Origin: Neoarius graeffei
Lineage: Eukaryota > Chordata > Actinopteri > Siluriformes > Ariidae
Assembly (NCBI RefSeq): GCF_027579695.1
Contig: NC_083582.1
Span: 80,783,966 to 80,847,965, forward strand
Reading direction: 5' to 3'
DNA: 64,000 nt
Shown here: one piece after another, positions 1-11,390 of the stretch
How the letters are laid out: every line of letters starts with the position of its first letter
Numbering within the stretch: the first letter of the stretch is position 1
The notes under the pieces: generated by a model
What the model saw: only the letters and a program-made list of their open reading frames with translations
Databases searched by the model: none
What the model was told of the DNA's origin: nothing
Position numbers and translations under genes: made by a program

Positions 1-238
1 AAATTCTGTAAAGCTGCTTTGCGACAATGTTTATTGTTAAAAGCGCGATACAAATAAACTTGATTTGATTTGATTATGAGAATTAGCTAAGCACTGCGAC
101 TGTCTGCGTCTGAGCTCAGCAGCTGCATAACCCCTGTAGTCAAGGTCTGACACTAAGCACTTGACCAGGAGTATTACAGGAAGCCACTGTAGGGGCATCT
201 TCCCCTGCACAAACCCAGACTTTCACCACTACAAGCTA

Positions 239-1181
239 CAGTGGTGTTTGAAAGTTTGTGAACCCTTTAGAATTTTCTGTATTTCTGCATAAATATGAGC
301 TAAAACATCATCAGATTTTCACACAAGTCCTAAAAGTAGATAAAGAGAACCCAGTTAAAAAAATGAGACAAAAATATTATACTTGGTCATTTATTTATTG
401 AGGAAAATGATCCAATATTACATATCTGTCAGTGGCAAAAGTATGTGAACCTCTAGGATTAGCAGTTAATTTGAAGGTGAAATTAGCGTCAGGTGTTTTC
501 AATCAATGGGACGACAATCAGGTGTGAGTGGGCACCCTGTTTTATTTAAAGAACAGGGATCTATCAAAGTCTGATCTTCACAACTCATGTTTGTGGAAGT
601 GTATCATGGCACGAACAAAGGAGATTTCTGAGGACCTCAGAAAAAGCATTGTTGATGCTCATCAGGCTGGAAAAGGTTACAAAACCATCTCTAAAGAGTT
701 TGGACTCCACCAATCCACAGTCAGACAGATTGTGTACAAATGGAGGAAATTCAAGACCATTGTTACCCTCCCCAGGAGTGGTCGACCAACAAAGATCACT
801 CCAAGAGCAAGGCGTGTAATAGTCAGCGAGGTCACAAAGGACCCCAGGGTAACTTCTAAGCAACTGAAGGCCTCTCAAGTTGGTGTGCAGGACTGATCAA
901 TAGTTATCAGAAACGTTTAGTTGCAGTTATTGCTGCACAAGGGGGTCGCACCAGATACTGAAAGCAAAGGTTCACATACTTTTGCCACTCACAGATATGT
1001 AATATTGGATCATTTTCCTCAATAAATAAATGACCAAGTATAATATTTTTGTCTCATTTGTTTAACTGGGTTCTCTTTATCTACTTTTAGGACTTGTGTG
1101 AAAATCTGATGATGTTTTAGGTCATATTTATGCAGAAATATAGAAAATTCTAAAGGGTTCACAAACTTTCAAGCACCACTG
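239..1181 (+). mobile_element. Internally deleted Tc1-like transposon with long terminal inverted repeats
   Basis: The ends read CAGTGGTG and CACCACTG and are flanked by TA at 237-238 and 1182-1183, the target duplication of Tc1/mariner elements. The terminal inverted repeats are about 230 bp long: the left arm, with its CTAAAACATCATCAGATTTT segment, recurs inverted at about 1040-1180. The interior keeps only the start and the last codons of a transposase gene. A much longer relative sits at 55487-59378, and comparison places the deletion junction near 870. It cannot supply its own transposase. Confidence 0.93.
606..896 (+). pseudogene. Tc1 transposase, N-terminal DNA-binding remnant
   Basis: The frame starts at an ATG in GTATCATGGCACG and encodes a helix-turn-helix, PAIRED-like Tc1 DNA-binding region (MARTKEISEDLRKS, then HQSTVRQIVYKWRKF, then the GRP-type motif SGRPTKITPRA). 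After KQLKAS the sequence jumps to the end of the transposase gene out of frame and stops. The first two catalytic Asp regions are absent. The shared sequence with 55852-59157 shows this is a deletion derivative. Confidence 0.9.
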
Positions 1182-2127
1182 TATATTTAGTCAGCATATG
1201 AAGACAATAATGAACATCATGTGCCCCATTTTGAATTTTGAAGAAGGGATGACCCACTTAGTACTTTATGGCATTGGGGTCTAAGATTTGCTGCAACATG
1301 GCAAGCATTAATACCTTCTCAGGACAAAATCAAAGGTTTCTCTACTAACGTAACCCAGGTACCTCATTACCCAATTTCTAGCTTTTCATGAGCAGGGAAA
1401 ACTTGGCTGTTGATGCCTTCATGTGCTTTTCAGATGATCCCATGACCCATTTTTCCAAGTCATAGTTACAGAGTCTTTGAGTTCAACTTCAACACTAACA
1501 TTAGCTGGTCAGCTAGCTTGATTAATCAGTGACTGTAAATGTTATATTAATAAAAATGAATTACATACCATTGGCCACTGAACGTGTCCTCCCCCCCAAA
1601 CATGATGAGAGTGAAATGTCAAAAATGACCCAGGCTTTTTGTGTCTCTACCTTGACTTATTTCAGATTTACTTTTTAATTTTCCAGACCTTCAATGTTGT
1701 ATCTTGCTGATCCCAAGGTATCATGAGCAGGCAAAAAAAAAAAAAAAAATCCAGAAAAATAAGATGATCAACAATGGGCTGATCTGATGTAGTAAAAGTT
1801 ACTATTAACCACCTGGAAGTTGATTATTTTCCTATAACAGCGTGTCCCAAAGTCTTTTATTCCCTTTGTACAGCAACAATATGCCAATGACTCTATTTTT
1901 TAAAATTTATTTAAGAATGAACCACTGTACTTTTTTGCATGTTTATAGTTACATTTAATGTTGTGGAACATCCATGAAACAAGTTACCAAATAATAATAA
2001 TAATTTAAAAACTTCATATCAAAAAGTACACACATTTTTAAATCCACTTATGTGCACTATCTTCCATACAAGTCCCTCTGTAAGTTCTACTATATCCAGG
2101 CTCTCATGTATCTTTTTTCTCCTCAAG

Positions 2128-2607
2128 ACCATCCTGGAGAACATGCACCTGCGCTGTAAGTGCCATGGCTTGTCAGGGAGCTGCGAGGTGAAGACATGCT
2201 GGTGGGCGCAGCCCGACTTCCGCTTGCTGGGCGACTATCTGAAAGACAAATATGACAGTGCGTCCGAGATGGTGGTGGAAAAACACAGAGAGTCCCGGGG
2301 TTGGGTGGAGACACTGCGAGCCAAGTATGCTTTCTTCAAGCATCCCACTGAGAGAGACCTGGTCTACTATGAAGGCTCGCCCAACTTCTGCGAGCCGAAC
2401 CCAGAGACAGGCTCATTCGGCACACGCGACCGCGCCTGCAACGTGTCGTCTCACGGCATCGAGGGCTGTGATCTCCTCTGCTGCGGCCGTGGCCACAACA
2501 CGCGGACTGAAAAGCGCAAAGAGAAGTGCCACTGTATCTTCCACTGGTGCTGCTACGTCAGCTGCCAGGAGTGTGTACGAGTCTACGACGTGCACACGTG
2601 CAAATGA
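2128..2607 (+). CDS. wnt3: Wnt3 last coding exon (C-terminal 159 residues)
   Basis: The exon follows the acceptor TTTTTTCTCCTCAAG and ends at TGA 2605-2607. It encodes the C-terminal half of a secreted Wnt ligand, which signals through Frizzled and LRP5/6. Family hallmarks are visible: [17 protein letters not shown], whose Ser after GL is the palmitoleoylated residue in Wnts; [26 protein letters not shown]; and the closing cysteine-rich [16 protein letters not shown] ending in DVHTCK. An N-glycosylation sequon (NVS) lies in RACNVSSHG. Similarity is to Wnt3/Wnt3a; nsf in convergent orientation immediately downstream points to wnt3, as in human. Earlier exons lie left of the window. No frameshift or stop is seen. 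Confidence 0.95.
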   Translation, partial: TILENMHLRCKCHGLSGSCEVKTCWWAQPDFRLLGDYLKDKYDSASEMVVEKHRESRGWVETLRAKYAFFKHPTERDLVYYEGSPNFCEPNPETGSFGTRDRACNVSSHGIEGCDLLCCGRGHNTRTEKRKEKCHCIFHWCCYVSCQECVRVYDVHTCK

Positions 2608-3300
2608 GGAGCGCAAAAAGTGCAGGGGTGGCAAGGGAAGAACGAAAGACTGAAAGAAATAGGACTGAGTAGCCTATGCGTGTACACACACACACACACA
2701 CAAAATTGTACTGAACTCAGAACACACACCGTGCATCATGGCACTTCAGTACCTGAACTTTCAATATCCCTTAACAGTTTCTGGGAGAATTAGTTACCAT
2801 GTGATTACCACTATCATTCCTGATGCATTCCTTTTTCTTTTTATTTATTTCAGCTGTGGTGTGTGAAAAGAGTGTAACACATTATTACCTGAACCCTCAA
2901 TGTCTTCTGGTATCACTCTACCTGTCATTCTAGCTCTCTGATCATCTCTCCTGAAGGCCTGGTGGCTGAAACCGTATCTGCCCGAGACACTCTCTCACTG
3001 TACAGACAAGAACCGAGCCGGAGGGGGCTGCTGAGAGAAGGAAGGGGGTGAAGGAGGGAGTACATGTACTTAACTACTGATCATTTTGAGCCTGAAGCGT
3101 AACTAAAGGCTGGGGTCTTTAAGCCCGAATAGACTACTGATATTGACGTAATCCTCATGCTTTCCCCAACGCCTTCCCTGATCCTGCATGGGTGCACCAC
3201 TTAAAGGAGTACTCCAGAAATGTAATGCCCATCTGTCTTCTGCGTCTCGAGCATATGTGTAATTCACACACATGAATCTCAACATATTTCTCGATACACA
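2608..3300 (+). other. wnt3 3' untranslated region and start of the intergenic stretch
   Basis: No coding potential is evident. There is a short (CA)n at about 2686-2702. I could not fix the polyadenylation site. The stretch ends where a degenerate tandem repeat begins near 3300. Confidence 0.5.
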
Positions 3301-3495
3301 GAAAATACCTAAAATTTGCAAATAATGGAAGTCGTCTTCAGGTAGTTGTTGAATTCAGGTCAATATTTAAAATGCATGACACACACACACAAAAAAACCC
3401 GTACACTGGATTCCTTTTACAAATCTAAAATGGAACTCTATGGACAGTCACTGAATTCTGTCAGGAAAGGTTCATCAAATAAATGTTTTAAAATA

Positions 3496-4003
3496 CAAGG
3501 GTACTTCAAAAAGTTCTCGGCCTCACCCAGAAAACATCACAGGAGAAAGATTGTTCTTGTGTTATTTTTCAACATGGTCTCCTCTAACTTCAACGCACTC
3601 AGTCCACCGATGTTGATCCCTTCGAGGAGGAAGCTCACATCTCGAGTCTCCAGATCCTCCTCAACAGCATGGATGACTTCATCATCACTCTGAAAATGTC
3701 AACCACATGAGTGGGGTTTCAGTTTGGGAAACGGAGAGAAGTCAGACAATGTCAGGTCAGGTGAGGAAGGTGCATGGGGCAACAGTTCAAAGCCAGATTT
3801 GGTTGCTTCTGCCCCCTGTGCTGTGTGGATGGGCGCATTGTCCTGGAGCAACAGCACGCCAGCTCCAAGCATTCCTCACCGTTGTTCTTTAATTGCTTCT
3901 TTCATTTGAGTTTTTGTGGACAGTGATAGAAGGCTTATTCCCCAAAATGGGAGTTATGCCCCTTGTTTCCAGGTGAGGCTGAGAACGTTTTGAAGTACCC
4001 TCG
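3496..4003 (-). mobile_element. Mariner-type MITE retaining the transposase 3' end
   Basis: Terminal inverted repeats of about 30 bp (left AGGGTACTTCAAAAAGTTCT, right its complement) are flanked by TA at 3494-3495 and 4004-4005. Reading the - strand with frame changes gives mariner signatures: DNAPIHTAQ, HAPSSPDLTLSDF (the region of the last catalytic Asp), FQSDDEVIHAV and a terminal CVEVRGDHVEK before a stop. It is therefore the 3' half of a DD34D mariner transposase, frameshifted and non-functional. Confidence 0.88.
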
Positions 4004-4013
4004 TAGATGACTA

Positions 4014-4231
4014 GTTTTATTTCGTTTTGGCCGGGCATCGCCCGAACTAATCACATCAGTTTTTCTTTGGCTAATCAGACACAAGGTACACCATCACTCT
4101 TGCTGGAGCAGTTGGGGGCTTGGTGCCTTGCTCAAGGGCACTTCAACCAGTCCTGCTGGTCTAGGGAATCAAACCAGCAACCTTTTGGTCCCAAAGCTGC
4201 TTCTCTAACTATTAGGCCATGGCTTCCCCAA
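4014..4231 (-). mobile_element. tRNA-headed SINE (Mermaid/HE1-like head), minus orientation
   Basis: On the - strand it begins GGGGAAGCCATGGCCTAATA, an RNA polymerase III A box with one mismatch (TGGCCTAATAG), followed by a B-box-like GGTTTGATTCC. It is flanked by an 11-bp target duplication, GTAGATGACTA, at 4003-4013 and 4232-4242. The same head recurs at 42859-43155. The left duplication includes the TA beside the mariner MITE, so the SINE landed after the mariner. Confidence 0.85.
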
Positions 4232-5305
4232 GTAGATGACTAAATAATGATAAATTACAACTGTTACACTGAATTCCTTTTACACATTTAAAAAAAAAAA
4301 AAACTCTTTTACATCCCAAGTCTAAGGGCAGTTGTTAATTTCTGCCAATCAAATTTTAAAATACATGACTAAATAATGCAAAAATCAGAAGTTACACCCA
4401 TTTCATTTCCACATTTTATAAAAAAAAAAGCTCACCTACAATAAAAGTGTATGGACAGTCAATGGATTCTGTCGAGAAACAGTTTAAAATCTGGAACTAA
4501 ATCATGTGAAATTAAAACCGTTATACTCGTTTTCAATTGCAAAAAAAACAACAACAAAAAAACCTTATTTGAAGTCGACGGGCAGCTGTTGTGGAAAATT
4601 CATGACTGATGCAGCAATGCAAAATTAAAACTGTTACACTGAATTCCCGTTACAAATTTTACCATCAAGTTTACTGATAACAGAAGTTGAAGGGCAGTTG
4701 TTGAATTTTCTCAATAAAAATGTTAAAATACACAACTAAAGGCCTTTACACACCAGAGACATTTGTTCCATGCAATGAATTCAGACATCAATATATTTTT
4801 CCCAGCCACTGTTCATCATGAGTTCTTTCACACAACGCGAATACTATGCAGCAAAAAAAGCAATTTATTTTCCTCCATAACGAGGTCGATTTTTCTGACC
4901 TTTTGCACTACGAATAAATACATCAACCAATCACACTGCGCCGAAGGGAAGTCATGTGGTGACGTGGGGGACAGCCGGCAAAACGGCCTCTGCGAGGCGC
5001 CGGTGTCACTCACACACCCTCTCTCACACGGGAGCTGAGCGGCTGTATTTCACCCGTCAGCGTTGATTTTGTTCTTGTTGCCCAATGACCCTTCTCTCAG
5101 CTTCAACTCCTGAGTGAGATTATGAAACTCTCGTCATTCATCTCTGCCCCAAAGAGTTTCCAGAAAACTCTCCTTGAGAGCACATCTATAATTATTGTCT
5201 TCATCTCTACTAGATAACTCCATCGTTCACTCACAACACTACTGACAGTTAAGATGCGAATGAGAACAAAATAGAAGGCAAATTTGAAAATAATAAATAA
5301 ATAAG

Positions 5306-5694
5306 GGGCAGCACGGTGGTGTAGTGGTTAGCGCTGTCGCCTCACAGCAAGAAGGTCCGGGTTCGAGCCCCGTGGCCGGCGAGGGCCTTTCTGTGTGGAG
5401 TTTGCATGTTCTCCCCGTGTCCGCGTGGGTTTCCTCCGGGTGCTCCGGTTTCCCCCACAGTCCAAAGACATGCAGGTTAGGTTAACTGGTGACTCTAAAT
5501 TGAGCGTAGGTGTGAATGTGAGTGTGAATGGTTGTCTGTGTCTATGTGTCAGCCCTGTGATGACCTGGCGACTTGTCCAGGGTGAACCCCGCCTTTCGCC
5601 CGTAGTCAGCTGGGATAGGATCCAGCTCGCCTGCGACCCTGTAGAACAGGATAAAGCGGCTACAGATAATGGATGGATGGATGAATGAATGAAG
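5306..5694 (+). mobile_element. tRNA-derived SINE, full length
   Basis: It begins GGGCAGCACGGTGGTGTAGT. The A box TGGTGTAGTGG matches the pol III consensus exactly, and the B box is GGTTCGAGCCC. A conserved body of about 300 bp follows (GTCCAAAGACATGCAGGTTA, then GTCAGCCCTGTGATGACCTG), and the tail is (GGAT)n/(GAAT)n. Further copies occur at 9467, 14051, 17072, 26423, 49453, 57452 and 60821. The body of about 300 bp plus a tetranucleotide tail suggests the V-SINE type; I am not certain of the family name. Confidence 0.92.
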
Positions 5695-5769
5695 AAATAA
5701 TTCACATTAAATTCCATTTGCAAAATTTTCATGCACAAATTTTTCACATAGCAATTTTGTGTCATATCC

Positions 5770-6389
5770 CAGGGACGGATCCAGAACGATGCACGTGCAC
5801 CACTTGGCATCAGTCATGAGGCATTTGTTTACTTGACCGCTAGCTGGCTAAATGGGCTATAGCCACGCTCAACCAACAGACCAAGGGTTTGAGATCTGAC
5901 CACCTGTGGTAATGCTTACCCAACCTCATTCCCTTATTCTCATGATGCTTTGTATAGCATGACCTGAGACAAAGAATCTGGGTCAAACCAATAAAATGCT
6001 TCAGAAAGAGGTCAAAATTCGCCATGAATAACGGGCCAAGCTGCAGTTGTAGCAGGCCGTGCCTGGGCTGTTTCAAAAGGTCTTGGGGAGAGGGAGGTGC
6101 CTGTAAAGTTTGGCAGGGCGACAACTTCCAGTGGCCAAGTTATGAATTTTTAAATCTGTGTGCACGCGCAGCTGGAGCCAGGACTCTCATTAAAGTTTTT
6201 GGTGAGCCGCACTCACGCGGCAGGTTCGGGGCGAATAGCGGGCCGAGCCGCAGTAGGCCCTGGCTGCCCTCTTCGGAAAGGGCTCAGCCTGCTGTACACC
6301 CCGTGAAAATCCATAGCGATCTGGTAAAATTAGTGAAAATATTTCTGCAAATGTGCATCTGTCAGATTCTCGGGCTGGATCCGTCCCTG
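5770..6389. mobile_element. hAT-like MITE (CAGGGACGGATCCAG ends)
   Basis: The ends CAGGGACGGATCCAG and CTGGATCCGTCCCTG are perfect 15-bp inverted repeats. The CAGGG start is typical of hAT elements. The 8-bp flanks do not match, so any target duplication has decayed or was never there. No transposase frame is visible. Confidence 0.65.
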
Positions 6390-6412
6390 GCATCGGGTGT
6401 GTAAAGGTCTTT

Positions 6413-7140
6413 AATAACGCAAAATGACCTGCAACACTGAACAAGAGACTGTTTTACAAGTCGAAGGGCAGTTGTTAATGTAACAATAACCACTTTTGTG
6501 ATTTGGAAATAAAAGCTCTTAATGTATATGATCATCTATTTAACATTAACGCGAATAATTTATGGTTACGGGAAAAAGGTTCCCATATGGTCCTGATTGA
6601 GCACAAACCACAAAACAACCACATTTTTCTTTGGTATTGTTCCAGTGGGGGGGGGCGTCAAGACCAGCTTCCTCTCCTCTGAACATTTTTCTCGGCCCAC
6701 TTCCCACTTCTCTTCTAACTGATGAAAGTTTAAATCTGAATTGTTTAAATCACGTTTTAAAACATTCATCCATGAGAAGGGAGACTGAAGTGCACAGGTT
6801 TTCAATTCATTTCTCAGAAATTTGACGTTGTGTATGATGATCATCCAGAGAGTGAAGAGGTGATGAGTGGAGATTAGGTCAGGATTAAAAATGCTGGAGT
6901 ATTCCTTTAAGTAAATAATCACTGGTTACTGATCTCACACACTGAGACACACATACAGAAAAATAAATACACAGACATTACAGACGGGACATGTCCAGAA
7001 TTATAGGAACAAAAAAGAAACCTCAATCTATAAATCTATCTACACTCAAGTTTCATGTGCATCCAGAGTTTGAGAGTTAAATTTGTACTTGTGAATACAC
7101 TGAGGAACAGAATGATTGACAGGAAAAATTATTATACACT
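6413..7140. other. Intergenic, no gene seen
   Basis: It opens with one more unit of the 105-130 bp repeat (GTCGAAGGGCAGTTGTTAAT near 6460). The rest is unremarkable AT-rich sequence with no recognisable coding region. Confidence 0.5.
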
Positions 7141-7709
7141 TCCTGGCCACTTTAATAGGAACGTGTTGTTGGTTCTAAGATCCCTGTTCTTGGCTGCAGG
7201 AGTGGAACCCAATGTGTTCTTCTGCTGTTTCATGCTGAGATGCTTTTCTGCTCACCACGGTTGTAAAGAGTGATTATATGAGTTACTATATCCTTCCTGG
7301 CAGAAAAAAAAGCTCGAGCCAATCTGTCCATTTCCCTCTGACCCTCTCTTATCAACAAGGCGTTTGTTTCCACCCACAGAACTGTCGCTCACTCACTCAG
7401 TGTTTTTTGTTTTCTGCACCATTCTGTGTAAACTCTAGAGACTGTTGTGTGTGAAAACCCCAGGAGATCAGCAGCTTCTGAAATACTCAAACCAGTCCAT
7501 CTGGATCAAACCAACACCCAGACCACAGTGAGAGAAAGTCACACTGTGAGATCACAATGTTTCCCGTTCTGATGTTTGAACATTGTGAACATTAACTGAA
7601 GCTCCTGATTTGTATCTGTGGGATTTGATGCATCGAGCTGCTGGCGAGGGATCGGCTGATTACAGAACTGCAGGGGGATGTATGGGTGTTCCTAATAAAG
7701 TGGCCAGTG
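7141..7709. mobile_element. MITE with TGGCCACTTTAATAGGAAC ends, copy 1
   Basis: The left end CTGGCCACTTTAATAGGAAC and right end GTTCCTAATAAAGTGGCCAG form inverted repeats; both flanks are TA-rich. A second copy lies at 53091-53639 with most bases identical (for example CTGTTCTTGGCTGCAGGAGT and CCCCAGGAGATCAGCAGCTT). The interior has no transposase. Similar ends are common in fish genomes; the superfamily is not assigned here. Confidence 0.8.
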
Positions 7710-9000
7710 CGTATATATGCATAAAAATGAACCATCTAATCTTCTCTAACGTCTTTAAATCCTGGAATGGGCAGGGATAAATTGGGATCAGGAGACTTTA
7801 CACATTAACCCTCAAGCTGTTGTATAGCTGCTGTTTGGGCATTAAAAGGCAAAGTGTTCCGGGTGTTCTGACCAGAGTATGTGTGAGATGGCGGACATTG
7901 AGGGGGAGGGACAAGGGCCTTCACAGACAAACACACAGGCGCAAGGTTCCATACATGTTCCAACAGTCCTACACACATCCCATTCATCAAGTTTAACTCC
8001 AGAAGCAGAAGGTAGACGTTTACTGCGTCTCCTTGAGACCGAATCGTCTGCTTAACATCCACATCGTCTCCTCCTTCCCACAAGGAGCTCTGCCCAGCAT
8101 CACTGGTCACTCCAGCACTCCCTTTCGACTCCTCCCAACCCGCTATATATCCAAAGTTTTGTACAAAGTTATTAATTCCCTTTCTCTTTTTTTTATTTTA
8201 TCGTCTGGAAATGTTATGTTTTTATAAATATTATTTATTATACAATGTATATATCTGTATGACTGAACTAAGATTATATATTTGAAGAACAACTTACTGT
8301 CTCATGCTTTTGCTTCCAAGTTCTGTTTTTTCCTCCTACTTTATGGATAAAGTGCTATACTCGCATTACTTCTTTTGTTTATAAAGTTAGACATACTAAA
8401 CTCTAAAACTAAAGAGTAATCAAGTTATATTATATACATGACCTTACATTACACCTAGTTTAACTTATTTGCTCATTTAGTGGTGAAGACAACGGAGGCC
8501 CAAACTGTTTCCAGTTTCCCACGCAGCTCTAATAAAAGGTAACGATCTTCCTCGTGGCTACCGTCTCAGCCTGCATCTAATCTGTCATTTCAGTGCTTAG
8601 TGCTGATGTCAGCTCGTGGCCTGGGAAGCTGTGGCATCAGACAGAGAGAGAGAAACTTTAAACATTATGGGAATTCCTGAACACAACTCAAGGACACCTT
8701 ATGTTGTGTTGGAAAGCATAGTTTTAACCACAAACCATTCTGGATCTCATTACATATAACGCAGAACAAGAAATCAAACAATACTTTGTACATAGTGCAC
8801 ATTTCCTGCAAGATTTAAACCATTTATTTAATATGTTTATCCCATGTTAAAATGAAAATACAATAAAAATAATTCTCTCAGTACAGTCAAAATCATTTAC
8901 GTCAAATATCACACCTGGGCAGTGATGCAGCAAATTCATTCAATAAACATTTTGGCTGGAAATTAAATTTCATTCTTCACTGAAAGAGACAGATATCTAA
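7710..9000. other. Intergenic, no gene seen
   Basis: No homologous coding sequence was recognised on either strand. The stretch is AT-rich, especially 8160-8460 and 8800-8960. Confidence 0.45.
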
Positions 9001-9007
9001 CATTTAG

Positions 9008-9033
9008 GTCTCACACTCTCTCTCTCTCACACA

Positions 9034-9069
<36 letters not shown>

Positions 9070-9112
9070 CTCTCACACACACACACACTCTCTCTCTCAC
9101 ACACACACACCT
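9008..9112. repeat. Compound (CT)n/(CA)n microsatellite
   Basis: Alternating runs of CT and CA dinucleotides. Confidence 0.95.
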
Positions 9113-9466
9113 CCATAAAAGGCAAAGATGACAGAGAGCCCGAAGTGACAGTGAAACAGTGGCACTAACTCAGACAGTGATGGGTGTCGCCGTCCTAATC
9201 ACAGTCTTGTGTGTCTTAGTTTATGAATTTGTTTTGGATCTTATTCTTTTGTGTCATCAATAGGACACTGCTAATTTTCACAAAATGTTCACTGTGTTGG
9301 TGTGCATAAGTATTCCCCCCCATCCCATTTTTCTATAACTTGATGTGGAAGTGAACCGGATTCAACTGGGATTAGATCATCAATCTAAACAAAAGTAGTC
9401 TAAAATATTGAAGTGAAAGGGGAAAAAAAATCTCAGTATAATTTGCAAAATTCTTTACACACACAC

Positions 9467-9839
9467 AGCACGGTGGTGTAGTGGTTAGCGCTGTCGCCTC
9501 ACAGCAAGAAGGTCTGGGTTCGAGCCCCGGGGCCGGCGAGGGCCTTTCTGTGTGGAGTTTGCATGTTCTCCCCGTGTCCGCGTGGGTTTCCTCCGGGTGC
9601 TCCGGTTTCCCCCACAGTCCAAAGACATGCAGGTTAGGTTAACTGGTGACTCTAAATTGAGCGTAGGTGTGAATGTGAGTGTGAATGGTTGTCTATGTCT
9701 ATGTGTCAGCCCTGTGATGACCTGGCGACTTGTCCAGGGTGAACCCCGCCTTTCACCCGTAGTCAGCTGGGATAGGCTCCAGCTCGCCTGCGACCCTGTA
9801 GAACAGGATAAAGCAGCTACAGATAATGAGATGAGATGT
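9467..9839 (+). mobile_element. tRNA-derived SINE, near full length
   Basis: It starts at AGCACGGTGGTGTAGTGG with intact A and B boxes and ends in a (GAGAT)n tail. The flanks at 9285-9466 and 9920-10080 read like one older Tc1-type remnant (TGCATAAGTATTCCCCC on the left, GTAAGTATTCCTCCACCCC on the right) that it split. Confidence 0.9.
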
Positions 9840-9840
9840 G

Positions 9841-9842
9841 AG

Positions 9843-9875
<33 letters not shown>

Positions 9876-9910
9876 TTATATATATACTCTGTGTGTGTGT
9901 GTGTGTATAA
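9841..9910. repeat. (TA)n(CA)n...(TA)n(GT)n microsatellite, hairpin-prone
   Basis: A TA run and a CA run are followed by another TA run and a GT run. The CA and GT arms are complementary and could fold into a hairpin. It directly follows the SINE tail, a common origin for such repeats. Confidence 0.85.
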
Positions 9911-10099
9911 AGACAAAATATTATAAGAGAGTAAGTATTCCTCCACCCCTCTGCCATGAAACCACCAAAATCTCTAATAAAAACTGGTTACTGTTAGAAG
10001 TCACAAAATTTGTTGAACAGAGTTGACCCCGTGTGTGTGATTCAAGTGTGACGTGACCTCAGTATAAAACACCACTTCCTGGAAAAATCCAACATTTAG

Positions 10100-10880
10100 A
10101 GAACATATCTAAACAAACATCAGCTATAAAAAGAAAAAGAAAACTCTGGAAAAGTATCAACTCAGGGTTTAGTTATAAAAACCCCTAACATCCCACCGAG
10201 CAATGTTAAACCTGTAAAGATTTAAAGAGAAGATCAGTCGGTCAGAGCTTTGCATTCGTCATACTTGTGCGCCGCCTGAGAAAAACTCATGTCTTAGGCT
10301 TGCAAGATATTCATTATTCCCTGCTCAAGAGCTTCCATTTTAAAACATCATGATAAATGATTTAATCGTCCAGAACCTACAAAGAAACGACTACATTTCT
10401 ACCATTTCAGGTTTATGTGAAGTAAATAGTTAAAAAAATAAAATAACAGAACAGTTCAATATGATCCTGATGTCCACATGGCAGACATTTATACTGATGC
10501 TGCTGCTCGCAGGGTAGAGCAGGAATGCGCCAAGCCAACACACACACACAAAAAAAAAAAAATTGTGGCAAAACATTTGGCAGGTCTAGTTCGAATATCA
10601 CCAAGCTGGACAATGAACATCACTGGATATCATGGCAGTGTAATATCATGTAGGAACGATAAGATCGTTTCATCTCACGAGCTGACAGTTCATCACGGAG
10701 CAAAAACTAGAAAAAATTAAAGATGTCCTTCACTGAAATGGAGAATGTGAGTTTTGCTTTAATTATTATTAGTTTTTTTTTTTACAAAACTAAACTTCAA
10801 ATCAACCTCAAGTGAACAATATTAAGACTAAGGCATCACTTTAGATCAAACAGGAACAGGAATGTTTAATGCCTAGTGTA
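10100..10880. other. Intergenic, no gene seen
   Basis: No recognisable coding or repeat family; a poly-A run lies near 10551-10562. Confidence 0.4.

Positions 10881-10882
<2 letters not shown>

Positions 10883-10920
<38 letters not shown>
10883..10920. repeat. (CA)n microsatellite
   Basis: About nineteen uninterrupted CA units. Confidence 0.95.
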
Positions 10921-10923
<3 letters not shown>

Positions 10924-11390
10924 AACTTATAAACATATCTTGTTGAAAGGCACGCGCAGATCTAGTTTCAATGGGAGCGTGAGCAGTTTTTACCGCCGTA
11001 GCTCTGATCACTGCAGCGTGTACATACACACCAGCGTCCGTGAGCAGCACTCGGTGGAATCGCTAACCAGTACAACTTGTGTTGGGCAGGACAGAGTGAC
11101 GGCGTCAGTTCCACAGCAGCACACGACACGACACGACGCGACACACCTGAAAAGAACAAGTGGTTAGACTTGGATATTTTACTCGTATTCCTTCTTTCAC
11201 ACAGTCCTCATAAACTATACACAGCCTTCACTGCAGGGATGGACACAGCCTGACCATTTTTCTCCACAATTTTTGGTACTCGATACCAACACAAATACCA
11301 AAATGATTAACCTGATTGCTAAGCATGTTAATCAATCCGTGACATCAGGGACCAGGTTCTTTAGCTCTGTTCATGCTGGTTTAATGTTTA

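Larger units (their letters stand above)
1..2127 (+). other. wnt3: wnt3 intron preceding the last exon (partial)
   Basis: No coding exon was recognised left of the splice acceptor at 2127. The stretch is AT-rich and holds a deleted Tc1 copy (239-1181). From 1184 to 2127 I see no gene, only a poly-A run near 1733-1749 and, at about 1795-1860, a fragment of the GATTATTTTCCTATAACAG palindromic repeat family seen again at 43955-44055. The intron assignment follows from the acceptor and from the exon starting inside the Wnt domain. Confidence 0.7.
3300..4738. repeat. Degenerate tandem repeat, unit about 105-130 bp, split by insertions
   Basis: An anchor of the form GGGCAGTTGTTGAATTCTGTC recurs near 3336, 3442, 4327, 4456, 4580 and 4693, with a further copy near 6467 beyond an inserted element. 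Between anchors the order is constant: CATGACTAAATAATGCAAAA, a segment like ACTGTTACACTGAATTCC, an A-run, then the anchor. Contiguous copies are spaced about 113-128 bp. A mariner MITE (3496-4003) and a SINE (4014-4231) interrupt it. Family not recognised. Confidence 0.7.
4739..6412. mobile_element. Putative DNA transposon with AAGGCCTTTACACACC ends
   Basis: The left end AAGGCCTTTACACACCAGA reappears inverted at the right end as AAGACCTTTACACACCCGA. Both flanks continue the degenerate 105-130 bp tandem repeat, so the block looks inserted into it. It contains a full SINE (5306-5694) and a hAT-like MITE (5770-6389). No transposase was recognised. The bounds are good to a few bases and the family is unassigned. 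Confidence 0.5.

Noticed and set aside
5395..5810. Recurring frames (MEFACSPRVRVGFL... and the opposite-strand frame) as a protein family
   Set aside because: They are translations of the SINE body on either strand and recur wherever that SINE occurs.
8881..8930. Candidate last nsf exon: minus strand reads Asp-Phe-Asp
   Set aside because: The next codon is TGT, not a stop; the preceding residues do not match, and the acceptor context gives the wrong frame.
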